From Litorimonas sp049647245 (lineage in GTDB: Bacteria > Pseudomonadota > Alphaproteobacteria > Caulobacterales > Maricaulaceae): 64,000 bases of DNA. The notes beneath the pieces were generated by a model. It was given only the letters and a program-made list of their open reading frames with translations, had not been told where the DNA came from and ran no database searches. Where the stretch lies: the NCBI GenBank assembly GCA_049647245.1, contig JBARXH010000205.1, positions 1 to 64,000 of the forward strand. Reading direction: 5' to 3'. A program made the position numbers and the translations under genes. This document shows positions 49,392-58,952 of this stretch, piece after piece. Position 1 is the stretch's first letter, and each line of letters opens with the position of its first letter.

Positions 49392-50629
49392 AGAACGCTC
49401 TTTACCTAACCACGACCTTCAGCCTGATCCTGTTTCTGTCAGGGTGCGGATCGCCGGACATGTCGTCGGATGTGCCAGCCTCAGAACGGCAGCAATCAAC
49501 CCAACATGACGAAGATCATGATGACCATGAGGAGCATGATGAAGCGGGTTCCGAACCCGAGACCGTCATTCTCGATCAACAGTCGATCGAGGCGGCCGGG
49601 ATCGTCGTTGCCACCGCCACGACAGCCGCCCTGACGCAAGTCCTTTCCCTGCCCGCCGAAATCCGTTTCGATGCGGACCGGATCGCCAACGTCTCTCCAA
49701 AGGTCAGCGGCATTATCGAACGCCTCTATGCGGGTGAAGGCGACCCGGTCGGCCGGGGCGACAGGCTTGCCCTCATCAAGAGCCGAGAATTGGCCAGCCT
49801 GAAGGCACGGTGGCAGACCGAGACGACACGCGAAAACCTGGCCGCGACCTCGCTCGCGCGCGAAGAGAGGCTTTTCGCAGACAAGATTACGTCAGAGGCC
49901 GATCTGCAACGTGCTCGTGCCGACCTCGAAGCCGCAAAAACCGCCAGCGCGGCGGCAGAAAACGAGCTTCACGCCGCTGGTGTCAGCCACGCGGCTTTGG
50001 AAGGCATTGGCCGAGCCGCCGACGGTGATAATGCCAACGCCTTTCTGACGGCGCCCATTTCAGGGCGTGTCGTAAGGCGATCGGTGTCGCTCGGTGAAAC
50101 CGTGTCGGCGGGGGACGCGGGCGCTACTCCTCTTTTCACCATTGTCGATGAGAGTGTCGTCTGGGCCGATATCGCCGTCTTCAAGGACGACCTTGGCCGC
50201 GTCAGAGTCGACGCGCCGGTTACGCTTCGTGACCAGGGTGGGATCGTGCTGGCGGTCTCGACCATCAACTTCGTCCTTCCCGTCATCGATGAAACATCGA
50301 GAACCGCAACGGCCCGCATCGTCATCGAGAATGCGGACGGAGAGTTGCGGCCGGGTCAGTTCGTCACCGCCGATATTTCGACGGCTCAGACAGTTGCCGT
50401 TGTCCGGATTCCGGAGGCGGCCGTGCAGACCGTGGAGGGAACGGTGTCCGTGTTTGTTCCCCATGAGGGCGGTTTCAGGCCGTTGCCCGTCGAGACGGGT
50501 CAGCGGGCGAACGGGCAGATCGAAATCCGCTCCGGGCTGAATGCCGGGGACAGCTACGTTTCCGCCGGCTCCTTCACGCTGAAAGCGCAACTCGAAAAAG
50601 ACGCCTTCGGTGGCGACCACGACCACTAA
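49388..50629 (+). CDS. czcB: RND efflux periplasmic adaptor CzcB
   Basis: A 413-residue membrane fusion protein. A lipoprotein signal (FSLILFLSGCGSPD) is followed by a His/Asp-rich segment (HDEDHDDHEEHDE) that may bind metal. The half-lipoyl motifs (VSPKVSGIIERLYAGEGDPV and FLTAPISGRVVRRSVSLGET) bracket a helical hairpin, and a C-terminal barrel domain follows. It links CzcA with CzcC. It is coupled to czcC by a four-base overlap and separated from czcA by 12 bases. Confidence 0.9.
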   Translation: MKNALYLTTTFSLILFLSGCGSPDMSSDVPASERQQSTQHDEDHDDHEEHDEAGSEPETVILDQQSIEAAGIVVATATTAALTQVLSLPAEIRFDADRIANVSPKVSGIIERLYAGEGDPVGRGDRLALIKSRELASLKARWQTETTRENLAATSLAREERLFADKITSEADLQRARADLEAAKTASAAAENELHAAGVSHAALEGIGRAADGDNANAFLTAPISGRVVRRSVSLGETVSAGDAGATPLFTIVDESVVWADIAVFKDDLGRVRVDAPVTLRDQGGIVLAVSTINFVLPVIDETSRTATARIVIENADGELRPGQFVTADISTAQTVAVVRIPEAAVQTVEGTVSVFVPHEGGFRPLPVETGQRANGQIEIRSGLNAGDSYVSAGSFTLKAQLEKDAFGGDHDH

Positions 50630-50641
50630 GGATCTTTCAAC

Positions 50642-53600
50642 ATGCTACATTTCATGCACCGCATAGCGGGTGGGCGATTGCTTGCAGCGATCGCGGCTCT
50701 CGCCATGACCCTGGGCGGTCTGTTCGCCTTTCGCGCCCTTCCCGTAGATGCCTTCCCCGATGTCACACCGTCTCTCGTCCAGGTGTTTACCGAAACCGAC
50801 GGCCTCGCACCCGAGGAAGTCGAACGCTATGTCACCTTCCCGATCGAGACGGCCATGGCCGGCCTTCCCAAGATCGACCATATGCGGTCGGTTTCCAATT
50901 TTGGCCTGTCCGTCGTGAACGTCTATTTCGAGGATGGCACGGACATCTACTTCGCCCGTCAGGTCGTCGGCGAACGACTAGCCCAGGCCCGCGAGGCCAT
51001 TCCCGACGGGTTCGGCGAACCGCAAATGGGGCCGATTTCCACAGGGCTCGGCATCATCCTCTACTTTCGCCTCGAAGATCAGACCGGAACGCGGAGCCTG
51101 GTCGAGATGCGCGAGATCCAGGACTGGATCGTCAAGTACCAGCTCCAGACCGTGACGGGCGTGACGGAAGTCCTGTCCCTTGGCGGGTATGAGAAGCAAT
51201 ATCAGATCAAGCTCAATCCCGACGCCCTGCTCTCCTACGACATCCAGATTGGCGACGTGATCAAGGCGCTTGAGCGTGGCAACCGGACGGAAGGCGCGCA
51301 ATTCCTCGAACTCGGCTCAGAGCAATACACGGTCCGCGGCGTCGGCTTGGCTCAATCTCTGGACGATTTGGGCGAAATCGTTCTGTCTGCGGCCGACGGA
51401 CGACCGGTCAGGATCCGTGATCTCGGCAGAATCGAGATCGGCGGCGGGGTCCGGCAGGGTCTGGCCACGGCCAATGGCGACGGCGAAGTCGTCGCCGGCC
51501 TTGTCCTCAAGCTCTACGGAACCAACGCATCCGATGTCATCGAGCGCGTCAAAACCCGGTTCGACGAGATCAACACGACCTTGCCCGACGGCGTCACCGC
51601 TATTCCCTATTACGATCAGGGGACATTGGTGAACAAAGCCGCCGCCACGGTCACAACCGCGCTCTGGCAGGGGGCGCTGCTCGTGGCCTTGGTGGTCTTC
51701 GTCTTTCTGGGTGGATGGCGTCCAAGCCTTGTCGTTGTTCTGTCCATTCCCTTTTCCGTCGGCTTTGCCTTCATTGCCATGCAGATACTCGGCATCAGTG
51801 CCAACCTCATGTCATTGGGCGGCGTTGCGATTGCCATCGGCATGATGGTGGACGGGGCCATCGTCATCGCGGAGAATGTGGACCGAGGGTTCAAAGAGGA
51901 CGAGTCCGGCGATGACGGGCGAACGATTGTCGCCCGCTCGACAGCCGAAGTCATTGCTCCGCTTATCGCCGCCGTGGCGGTCGTGATCGTCGTTTTTCTT
52001 CCGCTGTTCTCGCTCGAAGGTGTGGAAGGCAAAACCTTCCGTCCGCTGGCTGCGTCGGCGGCTCTCGCCATGATGGGGTCGCTTATCTATGCGTTCTTCA
52101 TCGCTCCGCCGCTGTCCAACGCGCTGATGCGTCGAAGATCGAACAGAGCAAGCGACGCCAAGGAGGGCCGGATCGCGGCCGGTATTGGCAATGTCGCCGG
52201 CTTCTTCGTCCGCCGCCGATGGGCCGCACTGGTTCTCGCCGGGATTCTCGTGTTGGCAGGAGGCCTTGCGGGCTCCCGCCTGGGGTCTGAGTTCACGCCC
52301 GCGCTGGAAGAAGGTGACATTCTTCTGCGTGTCACCATGGCACCGTCGATATCCCTGACCGAAGCCGCGAAAACGACGACGCAGATCGAAAGACGGCTTC
52401 TCGGCGCCTTTCCCGAAATCAAGTCGATCGTCACACGCGTCGGCCGCGGCGAAGTCGGGGCACACGCCGATCCGACGAACAGTGCTGAAGCGTTTGTCGA
52501 GCTTCGTCCGAGAGAGGATTGGCGCGACGGCTTCACGCCCGAAGATCTGCGGACGGAAATTTCGGAAAACCTTGAGAGCTTCCCTGGCATCGTTGTCAAC
52601 ATCGGCCAACCGATCGCCATGTCGGTCGATGAACTCCTGACCGGAACTCGCGCCGAGCTGGCCGTGAAGATTTTTGGGCCGGATAGCGAAGTGTTGATCG
52701 ACGCCTCCCAGGATCTGACACGACTGCTGCAACAGGTCGACGGAGCGTCGGAAGTCCAAGCCGATCAGATCACAGGATCCCCGCAACTGATCGTCACGAC
52801 CGATCGTGTGGCCTTGGGTCGATACGGCTTGACCGTTGATGACGCGCTCGGAGCCTTGCGTGCCGCCGTGGGCGGGGCGGAAGCCGGGTCGCTGTTTGAA
52901 GGCGTTCGGCAGTTTCCGATCGTCGTGCGTTTCGAGGAGGGCCGCCGGGCGACTCCCGACGACATCAGCCGGATTATCCTTGAATCGCCATCGGGCGCGC
53001 GTGTTCCGCTCCAAGCTGTGGCTTCCGTCGAACGTTTGGTGGGCCCGCGTCAGATTACGCGCGAAGACGGCCAGCGCTTCATTACCGTCCAAGCCAATGT
53101 CAGGGGCCGGGATATTGGCTCATTTGTAAAGGATGCCCAAGAGCTGACCGACGCAAATCTAGATTTGCCACCCGGTTACAGGCTGGTCTGGGGCGGGCAG
53201 TTCGAATTGCAACAACAGGCCAACGCCCGGTTTGCGGTCGTCATCCCGATCACGCTCGGTATCGTCTTGTTGATCCTTCTCTTGACGTTCGGCCGGTTGA
53301 AATCCGCGATTCTGATCTTGGTCAACATTCCCCTGGCCTTGACGGGCGGAGCGCTCGCGCTTTGGCTGGCAGGCCTGCCGGTCTCGGTTCCTGCTACGGT
53401 TGGCTTCATCGCGCTGTTCGGAATCGCGCTCGGCAACGGCATGGTGCTCGTCAGTTTCATGGACGACTTTGCACGGCAAGGTCGCGACAGGGACACGCTA
53501 GCGATCGACGCGGCAAAGCTCAGGGCGCGCCCCGTGCTGATGACGGCATTGACCACCGCTCTTGGGTTGGCGCCTCTCCTCTTTGCGACGGGTGTAGGGG

Positions 53601-53785
53601 CCGAGGTTCAAAGACCCTTGGCGACCGTCGTGACAGGCGGGCTGGTCTCATCAACCATCCTGACCCTTCTGGTCATCCCGGCCCTTCACAAGTGGTTTTC
53701 GCCGAGGCCGGACGGACATCGGTCTCTTGTCGAGACCGAACATACTACGAGGACATCGAAATCTCTGGACAGTCAGATGGCATGA
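50642..53785 (+). CDS. czcA: Heavy-metal RND efflux pump CzcA/CusA family
   Basis: A 1047-residue inner-membrane proton-driven exporter with twelve membrane helices and two large periplasmic loops. PVDAFPDVTPSLVQVFTETD at the start is the heavy-metal-efflux signature. Helix 4 reads AIGMMVDGAIVIAEN; the first Asp of the DFG-x3-D motif of classic CzcA is absent and the pattern is nearer to AxG-x3-D-x6-EN, described for monovalent-metal (Cus) pumps. Yet the CusA methionine triad is not evident (QPIAMSVDELLTG at one of its positions). The metal is therefore ambiguous; the neighbours favour Zn/Cd/Co. Confidence 0.88.
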   Translation: MLHFMHRIAGGRLLAAIAALAMTLGGLFAFRALPVDAFPDVTPSLVQVFTETDGLAPEEVERYVTFPIETAMAGLPKIDHMRSVSNFGLSVVNVYFEDGTDIYFARQVVGERLAQAREAIPDGFGEPQMGPISTGLGIILYFRLEDQTGTRSLVEMREIQDWIVKYQLQTVTGVTEVLSLGGYEKQYQIKLNPDALLSYDIQIGDVIKALERGNRTEGAQFLELGSEQYTVRGVGLAQSLDDLGEIVLSAADGRPVRIRDLGRIEIGGGVRQGLATANGDGEVVAGLVLKLYGTNASDVIERVKTRFDEINTTLPDGVTAIPYYDQGTLVNKAAATVTTALWQGALLVALVVFVFLGGWRPSLVVVLSIPFSVGFAFIAMQILGISANLMSLGGVAIAIGMMVDGAIVIAENVDRGFKEDESGDDGRTIVARSTAEVIAPLIAAVAVVIVVFLPLFSLEGVEGKTFRPLAASAALAMMGSLIYAFFIAPPLSNALMRRRSNRASDAKEGRIAAGIGNVAGFFVRRRWAALVLAGILVLAGGLAGSRLGSEFTPALEEGDILLRVTMAPSISLTEAAKTTTQIERRLLGAFPEIKSIVTRVGRGEVGAHADPTNSAEAFVELRPREDWRDGFTPEDLRTEISENLESFPGIVVNIGQPIAMSVDELLTGTRAELAVKIFGPDSEVLIDASQDLTRLLQQVDGASEVQADQITGSPQLIVTTDRVALGRYGLTVDDALGALRAAVGGAEAGSLFEGVRQFPIVVRFEEGRRATPDDISRIILESPSGARVPLQAVASVERLVGPRQITREDGQRFITVQANVRGRDIGSFVKDAQELTDANLDLPPGYRLVWGGQFELQQQANARFAVVIPITLGIVLLILLLTFGRLKSAILILVNIPLALTGGALALWLAGLPVSVPATVGFIALFGIALGNGMVLVSFMDDFARQGRDRDTLAIDAAKLRARPVLMTALTTALGLAPLLFATGVGAEVQRPLATVVTGGLVSSTILTLLVIPALHKWFSPRPDGHRSLVETEHTTRTSKSLDSQMA

Positions 53786-53865
53786 GGATCCTTTAGCCGT
53801 GAAGATATGACATCGGGATGGTAGACTTTAAAAAATCCAAGCACTAAGCTCAATTTATTGTTTGC

Positions 53866-54759
53866 TTAAACCGATAAGTCGCGAACCCACTCAGCCAGCC
53901 CAAATCTCATGAGCTGTCCAATATTGTCGACAACTTCATACCCCGTCGTGTGCCCTGTTTTCTGGTCGAGATAGCGATGAACGGCTTGTCGGTGCAGTTC
54001 GCGCGCTTCCAACAAGGTCATCATTGTGAGTTGATCCATGATGTTGTCATGTTTGGCATTGGCTTTCGTTTTGCCATGCCGCGAGCCGGTCATTCGGTCT
54101 GTCCGGTTATTGGCAGCCTTGCCGAAAGCGGCCTCTTGCTCCTGAGTGACCAACCCGGCCTCATGAAGCTTCCGGACGCCGAGATCAGTTTTCATAGTCT
54201 CAAAAGCAGCATAGATGGCGTTCCATGTTGGCTTCTCCGCAAGAGTCTGCATGACCAGCGCGGCATAATCATCATTCCAAAGCAAGTCTTGTCTGGCCTT
54301 CAAGCTCTTCCTCAATGACGGATGCCGCCCAAGGGTCGATCCAGAGCGCTCCGGTTTAGCGGGCTGCAAATCGACGACCACCGTGCTTGTATGATCGCCG
54401 AGATAGTAGCCTCCCGGATAGGCTGTTGCTTCAACACCCCGAACATATTCAAAGTTGGGGTCGAGAGCCGCCACAAGCACATTCAGCCTGTCGATGATGC
54501 CGTGCGCAGAATATCGCACGGCTTCGTCGTTTGATGCAGGGTTCAGCTGAAACGCGATCTCATCTCCATGTAGAACACCCGTTGTCGGGCCAAGGCGCTC
54601 GGGTTCAGTGATGGCTCCCCTGGTTTCTAATGAGATACTAGGGATGAGCGCGATGCCGATCTCAGCATTCTCCAACAGGGCTGCAATGCCAACTATGTCC
54701 TGAGCCGCGCCTTCAACCAGAATGGTTGGAACGCTCAGGTTGGGATACACTTCTTCCAT
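53866..54759 (-). CDS. Uncharacterised protein paired with a DUF5623 gene
   Basis: A 297-residue soluble protein. The first half is beta/alpha mixed (SVPTILVEGAAQDIVGIAAL), the second strongly charged and helical, with LLWNDDYAALVMQTLAEKP and a Lys/Arg/Asn-rich middle (NNRTDRMTGSRHGKTKANAK). GGAC precedes the ATG. It sits 68 bases downstream of the DUF5623 gene on the same strand. No family is recognised, and nothing points to metal resistance. Confidence 0.65.
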   Translation of the reverse strand: MEEVYPNLSVPTILVEGAAQDIVGIAALLENAEIGIALIPSISLETRGAITEPERLGPTTGVLHGDEIAFQLNPASNDEAVRYSAHGIIDRLNVLVAALDPNFEYVRGVEATAYPGGYYLGDHTSTVVVDLQPAKPERSGSTLGRHPSLRKSLKARQDLLWNDDYAALVMQTLAEKPTWNAIYAAFETMKTDLGVRKLHEAGLVTQEQEAAFGKAANNRTDRMTGSRHGKTKANAKHDNIMDQLTMMTLLEARELHRQAVHRYLDQKTGHTTGYEVVDNIGQLMRFGLAEWVRDLSV

Positions 54760-54827
54760 TGTTCGGTCCTCAGATCCTTTTTCGTCAATGGTGATCGGAC
54801 CGGTCCAGACCGATCCGATACCTTGAT

Positions 54828-56138
54828 CTAGATGGCTTCCTCTATCGTGCGCTTCCGGATGATCGGTATCGTCATTTCGATGCGGCGAACCGTCTCTCGC
54901 AACGGACGGCTATCCGGGTAGTGTGCCTTCAGGAGGCGGATCGCTTCCTCGAACATCTCTGCGGCTCCACTAACGGTGCGGGCCTGATCGATGAATGGAT
55001 CATCGTTGTCGATTCCACCGTAATAGACATCAACGTCGGCTTCATCGTTCGGATCGTCGCGATGCTCATGAAACATCCAATCCTCCAAATCTGAACGGGC
55101 ACGTCCCAGCCGATTGTAACCATCCCAGAGATTACGTGTATGGCGCACGGCTTTGAAAATCCGTCCGATCCGGATGTGCATTTCTAGTGGCATAATGCCG
55201 TTTGGGCGGCGTTTCGAATCGGCATGCCATGCCATCGGGACTGTCTTGGCAGATGGTAGCGCATAGCGCGTCGCATCGGGCATAGAGCGCCGGAGCTGCG
55301 ACGGGCTTGTGCAGGCTGTCTGAAAGGGCTCGCCATTCAGTCCGTCTTCAAACTCCCACGTCCTGGCTGCGAGCATCCGGTCCAGGTCTTCTGTCGTCCC
55401 GATCAGGTCCGATACGATCCGCGATGCGGTCTTTGGAACGACCAGCTCAAACGCTGTCATCCCCCTGTTCCACAAGCCGACAAAGCTGGTGGGATGGATT
55501 GACCAGCCTGAACCCGCTTCCCAGTTCTGGCGGTCGGTGTTGTCTTCATCGGTAGCGATCGCTGCCTTGTAAGGCTCATCCGTCATGACAAAGGCGCCGC
55601 TCGGGCCGTGTCGCCACTCCCGCACATGATCCTGATGCGGAACCTTGGGCCAGAAATAAGCATCGTCAGGGGCTCGGTTTGGGCCGACCGGGGGACGCAA
55701 ACCAGTCTCCTGCATGAAAATCAGCCGACGCGCGACATCCATCGCGACCTCTTCGGCTTGATCGGGTTTCTCGCAGACTGACCGCACGACAACATGATCC
55801 CGCGCGGCCAACCGTGTCCCTCGGGTCGCACCCATCATCTGCACTTCGTATCGGGTAAACAGATCGCCGATATAGGCGTTCAGAGGAAGGTGGAGTGATT
55901 TACGGCCTGCCTTAAACCGACCCTCCTCGTTTCGCCCGCTCCAATGCACGGTGACGAAGTTCAGGGCGCTTCCGGTCGAGTAGGCCAGGCGCTTTCGCGC
56001 GGCGTGGTAATTGGGGAAACCCGATTGGCGGGCGGCCGCTTCGAGTGCGTCTGTTTGAGTCAGTCCATCTCGTCGCTTGATGTCGCGCGCGAGGGTTTTG
56101 ATACCTGTGAGGGTTTTTGGGCGTAGAGTGTCCAGCAT
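54828..56138 (-). CDS. DUF5623 family protein
   Basis: A 436-residue protein. The N-terminus (LDTLRPKTLTGIKTLARDIK, DALEAAARQSGFPNYHAARK; residues ~2-50) is the part I recognise as DUF5623, and it resembles small domains fused to plasmid-borne proteins of unknown role. The rest is rich in Trp and charged residues, and has no membrane segment. The ATG at 56138 has a good GGAGA site; the frame extends upstream without support. Such proteins are common on plasmids and ICEs. Confidence 0.75.
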   Translation of the reverse strand: MLDTLRPKTLTGIKTLARDIKRRDGLTQTDALEAAARQSGFPNYHAARKRLAYSTGSALNFVTVHWSGRNEEGRFKAGRKSLHLPLNAYIGDLFTRYEVQMMGATRGTRLAARDHVVVRSVCEKPDQAEEVAMDVARRLIFMQETGLRPPVGPNRAPDDAYFWPKVPHQDHVREWRHGPSGAFVMTDEPYKAAIATDEDNTDRQNWEAGSGWSIHPTSFVGLWNRGMTAFELVVPKTASRIVSDLIGTTEDLDRMLAARTWEFEDGLNGEPFQTACTSPSQLRRSMPDATRYALPSAKTVPMAWHADSKRRPNGIMPLEMHIRIGRIFKAVRHTRNLWDGYNRLGRARSDLEDWMFHEHRDDPNDEADVDVYYGGIDNDDPFIDQARTVSGAAEMFEEAIRLLKAHYPDSRPLRETVRRIEMTIPIIRKRTIEEAI

Positions 56139-56355
56139 GTTGATCTCCTGGCTGGGGTCTGGCGGCGTCCGTCTTCCGCCCCTCCAGCCGAGAAACGACA
56201 TGGTGGGTTGAGAGTGGTTTCAAAGGCAGTGCTGTTCAACAGCTTCGCAACGACGGACGGCGTACTCCTACCGGGAGCATCCTATTAATTGGCTGTTCGT
56301 CCGCATTTTGCAAGACCGACGCTGCCAATTCCTGCATCTGTGCTATTCGCTCTCA

Positions 56356-56727
56356 ATGAAACGCCCCCTCCCCTTTACATCCACCCTGCCTCTACTCGCT
56401 ACTGCAGCTGCCATTTTACAAGCGTGCGGTGCGTCCAACTCTCCCCCGACCGTCAACTGGACAGATCATGTCCAAGGCGGCGATACCCTCCTCGCATCCG
56501 AGCTGGAGCGCGAAGTTACAGAGGCCATTCAATCGGGGGATTGCAAGTCCATGCAGGACTGGTTCGACTATTCGATTTCCCGGCGTCAGATGGCAACGCG
56601 GGTCGGCCGGTTGGAAAGTGACCACCTGACAGACTTTGTAGATTTCTACATGCGGGAAAAGATGGACTGCTATGATGCTTCGGGTCTCTTGAAAACGCGC
56701 GGACGCCTGGCAAATGTGCCATCCTAG
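56356..56727 (+). CDS. Small uncharacterised lipoprotein
   Basis: A 123-residue protein starting MKRPLPFTSTLPLLATAAAI, with lipobox LQAC (Cys24). The mature part is acidic and helical (ASELEREVTEAIQSGDCKSM) with two further Cys. The start at 56356 is preferred over one at 56308 because it begins the signal peptide. No family is recognised. It stands alone between the DUF5623 gene and the Abi gene. Confidence 0.6.
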   Translation: MKRPLPFTSTLPLLATAAAILQACGASNSPPTVNWTDHVQGGDTLLASELEREVTEAIQSGDCKSMQDWFDYSISRRQMATRVGRLESDHLTDFVDFYMREKMDCYDASGLLKTRGRLANVPS

Positions 56728-56823
56728 CTCCCTACCGCGCTTTTCGGTTGATTGAACGGGTGGTTTGACCTATATGTCTCTCACCTTATGACCGGCTCCC
56801 CTGGCTAGGACTTGTTCCTTTCT

Positions 56824-57837
56824 ATGGGCCGGTCTTCTGCTGTCTGGGAGCCGCATATCCGCGAAGCTGACCCAAAACCTCCTCATTCGAAGCCTTATAT
56901 GGCCGTGGCTGACCAGCTAGTGCTGCTGGAGAAACGCGGCCTCACCATTCCCTTCCCAGACCGCGCGAGTGAGTGGCTCGATCGAGTCGGCTACTACAGA
57001 CTGAGCGCCTATGCTTATCCGTTCCGTATACTGGCGCCCGAGGGCTCAGACATCATCCGACAGGATAGATTTAGAGACGGTCTTAGCTTCAGCGACATCA
57101 CCAGCTTCTACCTGTTCGACAAACGCATTCGGCTTTTGCTGTCCGATCCGCTTGAGCGGATAGAGATCGCGGTCCGCAATGCCCTGGTCGATACGCTCGG
57201 CTCCCTTAATCCGACCGGACACCGGGATCCGCGCAGCTATAAGGATGGCTTCATCACTGAGAATGAAGACGGCGAGATCGACCTCGCGCTGTTCCTGGAG
57301 GGTCTGGACAAGGCATTCGCCAAGTCCAAAGCGGATTTCGCGAAGCATTTCAGAAGCAAGTATAGCGGCCCTCCCCCCGTATGGATTGCGGCGGAAGAGT
57401 GGACCTGGGGGAACATGTCCTACATGCTGCAGAACTTGAACGAAAAGAACAGGAACGCTGTCGCGGCACGTTTCGGTCTTCAACAGGGCACGCTGGTGTC
57501 TTGGATGAGTTCTCTGAACGAGCTCCGCAACCGCTGCGCCCATCATCTGCGGACGTGGAACCGGCCCTTCGTCAACCATCCCCAGCTGACGCCGAGAAAA
57601 GTGGCATACTTTTCCGCTCTCGTGCCAGATGGCGGAGCCGTTCCACAGCAAATCCGCACCAGGCTGTATGGCTGTGTTGCCGTGATCATCTACCTGCTCC
57701 GACAGCTCCACGAAGATACGGGGTGGCCGATCCGGTTTCGTAACACGTTGCTAGAGGCTGATCTGCCGAACGAGATCGGTCTGGATACGGCAGGCTTCAT
57801 CGAAGGCTGGGACCAGCACACAATCTGGACACGATGA
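56824..57837 (+). CDS. Abi_2 family (AbiD/F-like) HEPN protein
   Basis: A 337-residue abortive-infection-type protein. YMAVADQLVLLEKRGLTIPF opens the Abi_2 domain, and GYYRLSAYAYPF and LFDKRIRLLLSDPLERIEIA are its typical blocks. NELRNRCAHHLRTWNR contains the RxxxxH motif of HEPN ribonucleases. Such proteins can halt phage infection by RNA cleavage. The start is uncertain: ATG at 56824, TTG at 56812 or ATG at 56899. No partner gene is next to it. Confidence 0.85.
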   Translation: MGRSSAVWEPHIREADPKPPHSKPYMAVADQLVLLEKRGLTIPFPDRASEWLDRVGYYRLSAYAYPFRILAPEGSDIIRQDRFRDGLSFSDITSFYLFDKRIRLLLSDPLERIEIAVRNALVDTLGSLNPTGHRDPRSYKDGFITENEDGEIDLALFLEGLDKAFAKSKADFAKHFRSKYSGPPPVWIAAEEWTWGNMSYMLQNLNEKNRNAVAARFGLQQGTLVSWMSSLNELRNRCAHHLRTWNRPFVNHPQLTPRKVAYFSALVPDGGAVPQQIRTRLYGCVAVIIYLLRQLHEDTGWPIRFRNTLLEADLPNEIGLDTAGFIEGWDQHTIWTR

Positions 57838-57869
57838 CGTCCTAAAAGATTAAGCTACGAAAGAGCTTG

Positions 57870-58133
57870 TCAGCGTTTCAGTTTGTCGAACAGGTCAACC
57901 AGTTCAACGACCTTTTCCCTTTGTGCCGCCTCATCGCCCGAAGCGATGGCGTCCTCGATACAGGTTTGTGCGTGTTCCTTCAGGAGCTGCGATTCTGCGC
58001 GCGCTAGGGCAGCCTTCACGGCCTGCATCTGCTGGAGAATGTCGATGCAATAGCGACCCTCCTCCAGCATCTTGATGATACCGCGTATCTGTCCTTCGGA
58101 ACGCTTTAACCGATTGATCGTACTGGCTGACAC
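57870..58133 (-). CDS. csoR: CsoR-type copper-sensing repressor
   Basis: An 87-residue all-helical repressor of the CsoR/RcnR family. Cys29, His54 and Cys58 reproduce the Cys-x24-His-x3-Cys Cu(I) site of CsoR (YCIDILQQ; KEHAQTCIEDAI), and the N-terminal RLKRSEGQIRGIIKMLEEGR binds DNA. The start codon is GTG. It is divergent from the copper genes, and its probable operator lies at 58162-58178 within their promoter. Confidence 0.9.
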   Translation of the reverse strand: MSASTINRLKRSEGQIRGIIKMLEEGRYCIDILQQMQAVKAALARAESQLLKEHAQTCIEDAIASGDEAAQREKVVELVDLFDKLKR

Positions 58134-58154
58134 GTCTGGCCACCTATCTGTTCG

Positions 58155-58181
58155 TTGACAAATACTGTCCGAGGGTATAGC
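58155..58181 (+). promoter_or_regulatory. CsoR operator within the promoter of the copper operon
   Basis: TTGACA (58155-58160) is followed by ATACTGTCCGAGGGTAT (58162-58178), a G/C-centred pseudo-palindrome with ATAC/GTAT ends as in CsoR sites. TATAGC (58176-58181) may be the -10, with a short 15-base spacer. Repressor binding would cover both elements. Confidence 0.65.
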
Positions 58182-58210
58182 GCGCTACCGGAATTGGAGC
58201 AACCGAGCCT

Positions 58211-58708
58211 ATGGCCTTGGGTCAAATCAGAGCAATGTTTGCGCTGATCGTCGCCATTACATTTGGCGTCGTGCAGATCCTCTGTGCCTGTCTGCCCGAC
58301 AGCGGCACAGTCCAAACGGCCGTCCCAGAAAACACCGATGTCGCGGTCGCTCATCAGGCGCACAATCTTGAGGACATGCCGGATGTCATTCTTCTGGCCG
58401 ACCTGGCGACATCCCATGCAGGTCATACGATGGCGGAACCCATGCCGGAGGGTCATTGCGACCCTGACCCGCAGCATGACCATGCGGAGAATTGTTCGCA
58501 TTGCGACGGCACCAGTGCGGTTGATGCCAAGGCCGACCTGACAAACGCACCACTGCTCGATCTCCCGTCGCAGTCCGTCACGCTGACTGCATCGGCCCTA
58601 CCTTCGCCTCACCGGGCCGGAATGGCAGGTTCGGCCCTGCACGGGCTCCGATGGCGTGACCCGCCGCAACCGACCCCTGTCACTCTCAAGACCCTCGCCC
58701 TGATCTAG
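58211..58708 (+). CDS. Exported His/Cys/Met-rich protein of the copper operon
   Basis: A 165-residue protein with a signal or anchor helix (residues ~8-27) that ends in LCAC, a possible lipobox. The middle is rich in metal ligands: HAGHTMAEPMPEGHCDPDPQ, then HDHAENCSHCDG. It lies first behind the CsoR-controlled promoter, so it is probably a periplasmic copper-binding accessory protein. The family is not recognised. Bases 58709-58952 contain no gene. Confidence 0.7.
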   Translation: MALGQIRAMFALIVAITFGVVQILCACLPDSGTVQTAVPENTDVAVAHQAHNLEDMPDVILLADLATSHAGHTMAEPMPEGHCDPDPQHDHAENCSHCDGTSAVDAKADLTNAPLLDLPSQSVTLTASALPSPHRAGMAGSALHGLRWRDPPQPTPVTLKTLALI

Positions 58709-58952
58709 GACATCGTCCCGACTGGCGGGCCGGATAGTCATCCGGCTTCCGCTTGGTCGTGTGCGGTTATCTGGTCCGTCCACTGGACGATCGCACGCGA
58801 TCCCTCCCGACCGGCAGCGCCGGCGGAGGTGTCGTGGCAACGGTTTTCCCCTCCCCGCTTGCAACTCATCTCTTCCGCAATCGCTGCCGGTCGGTCCTAG
58901 GACGCGGCGAGAATCCTCTGCCGTGTCCGTTCTCCAGATCAGGACATGACCA

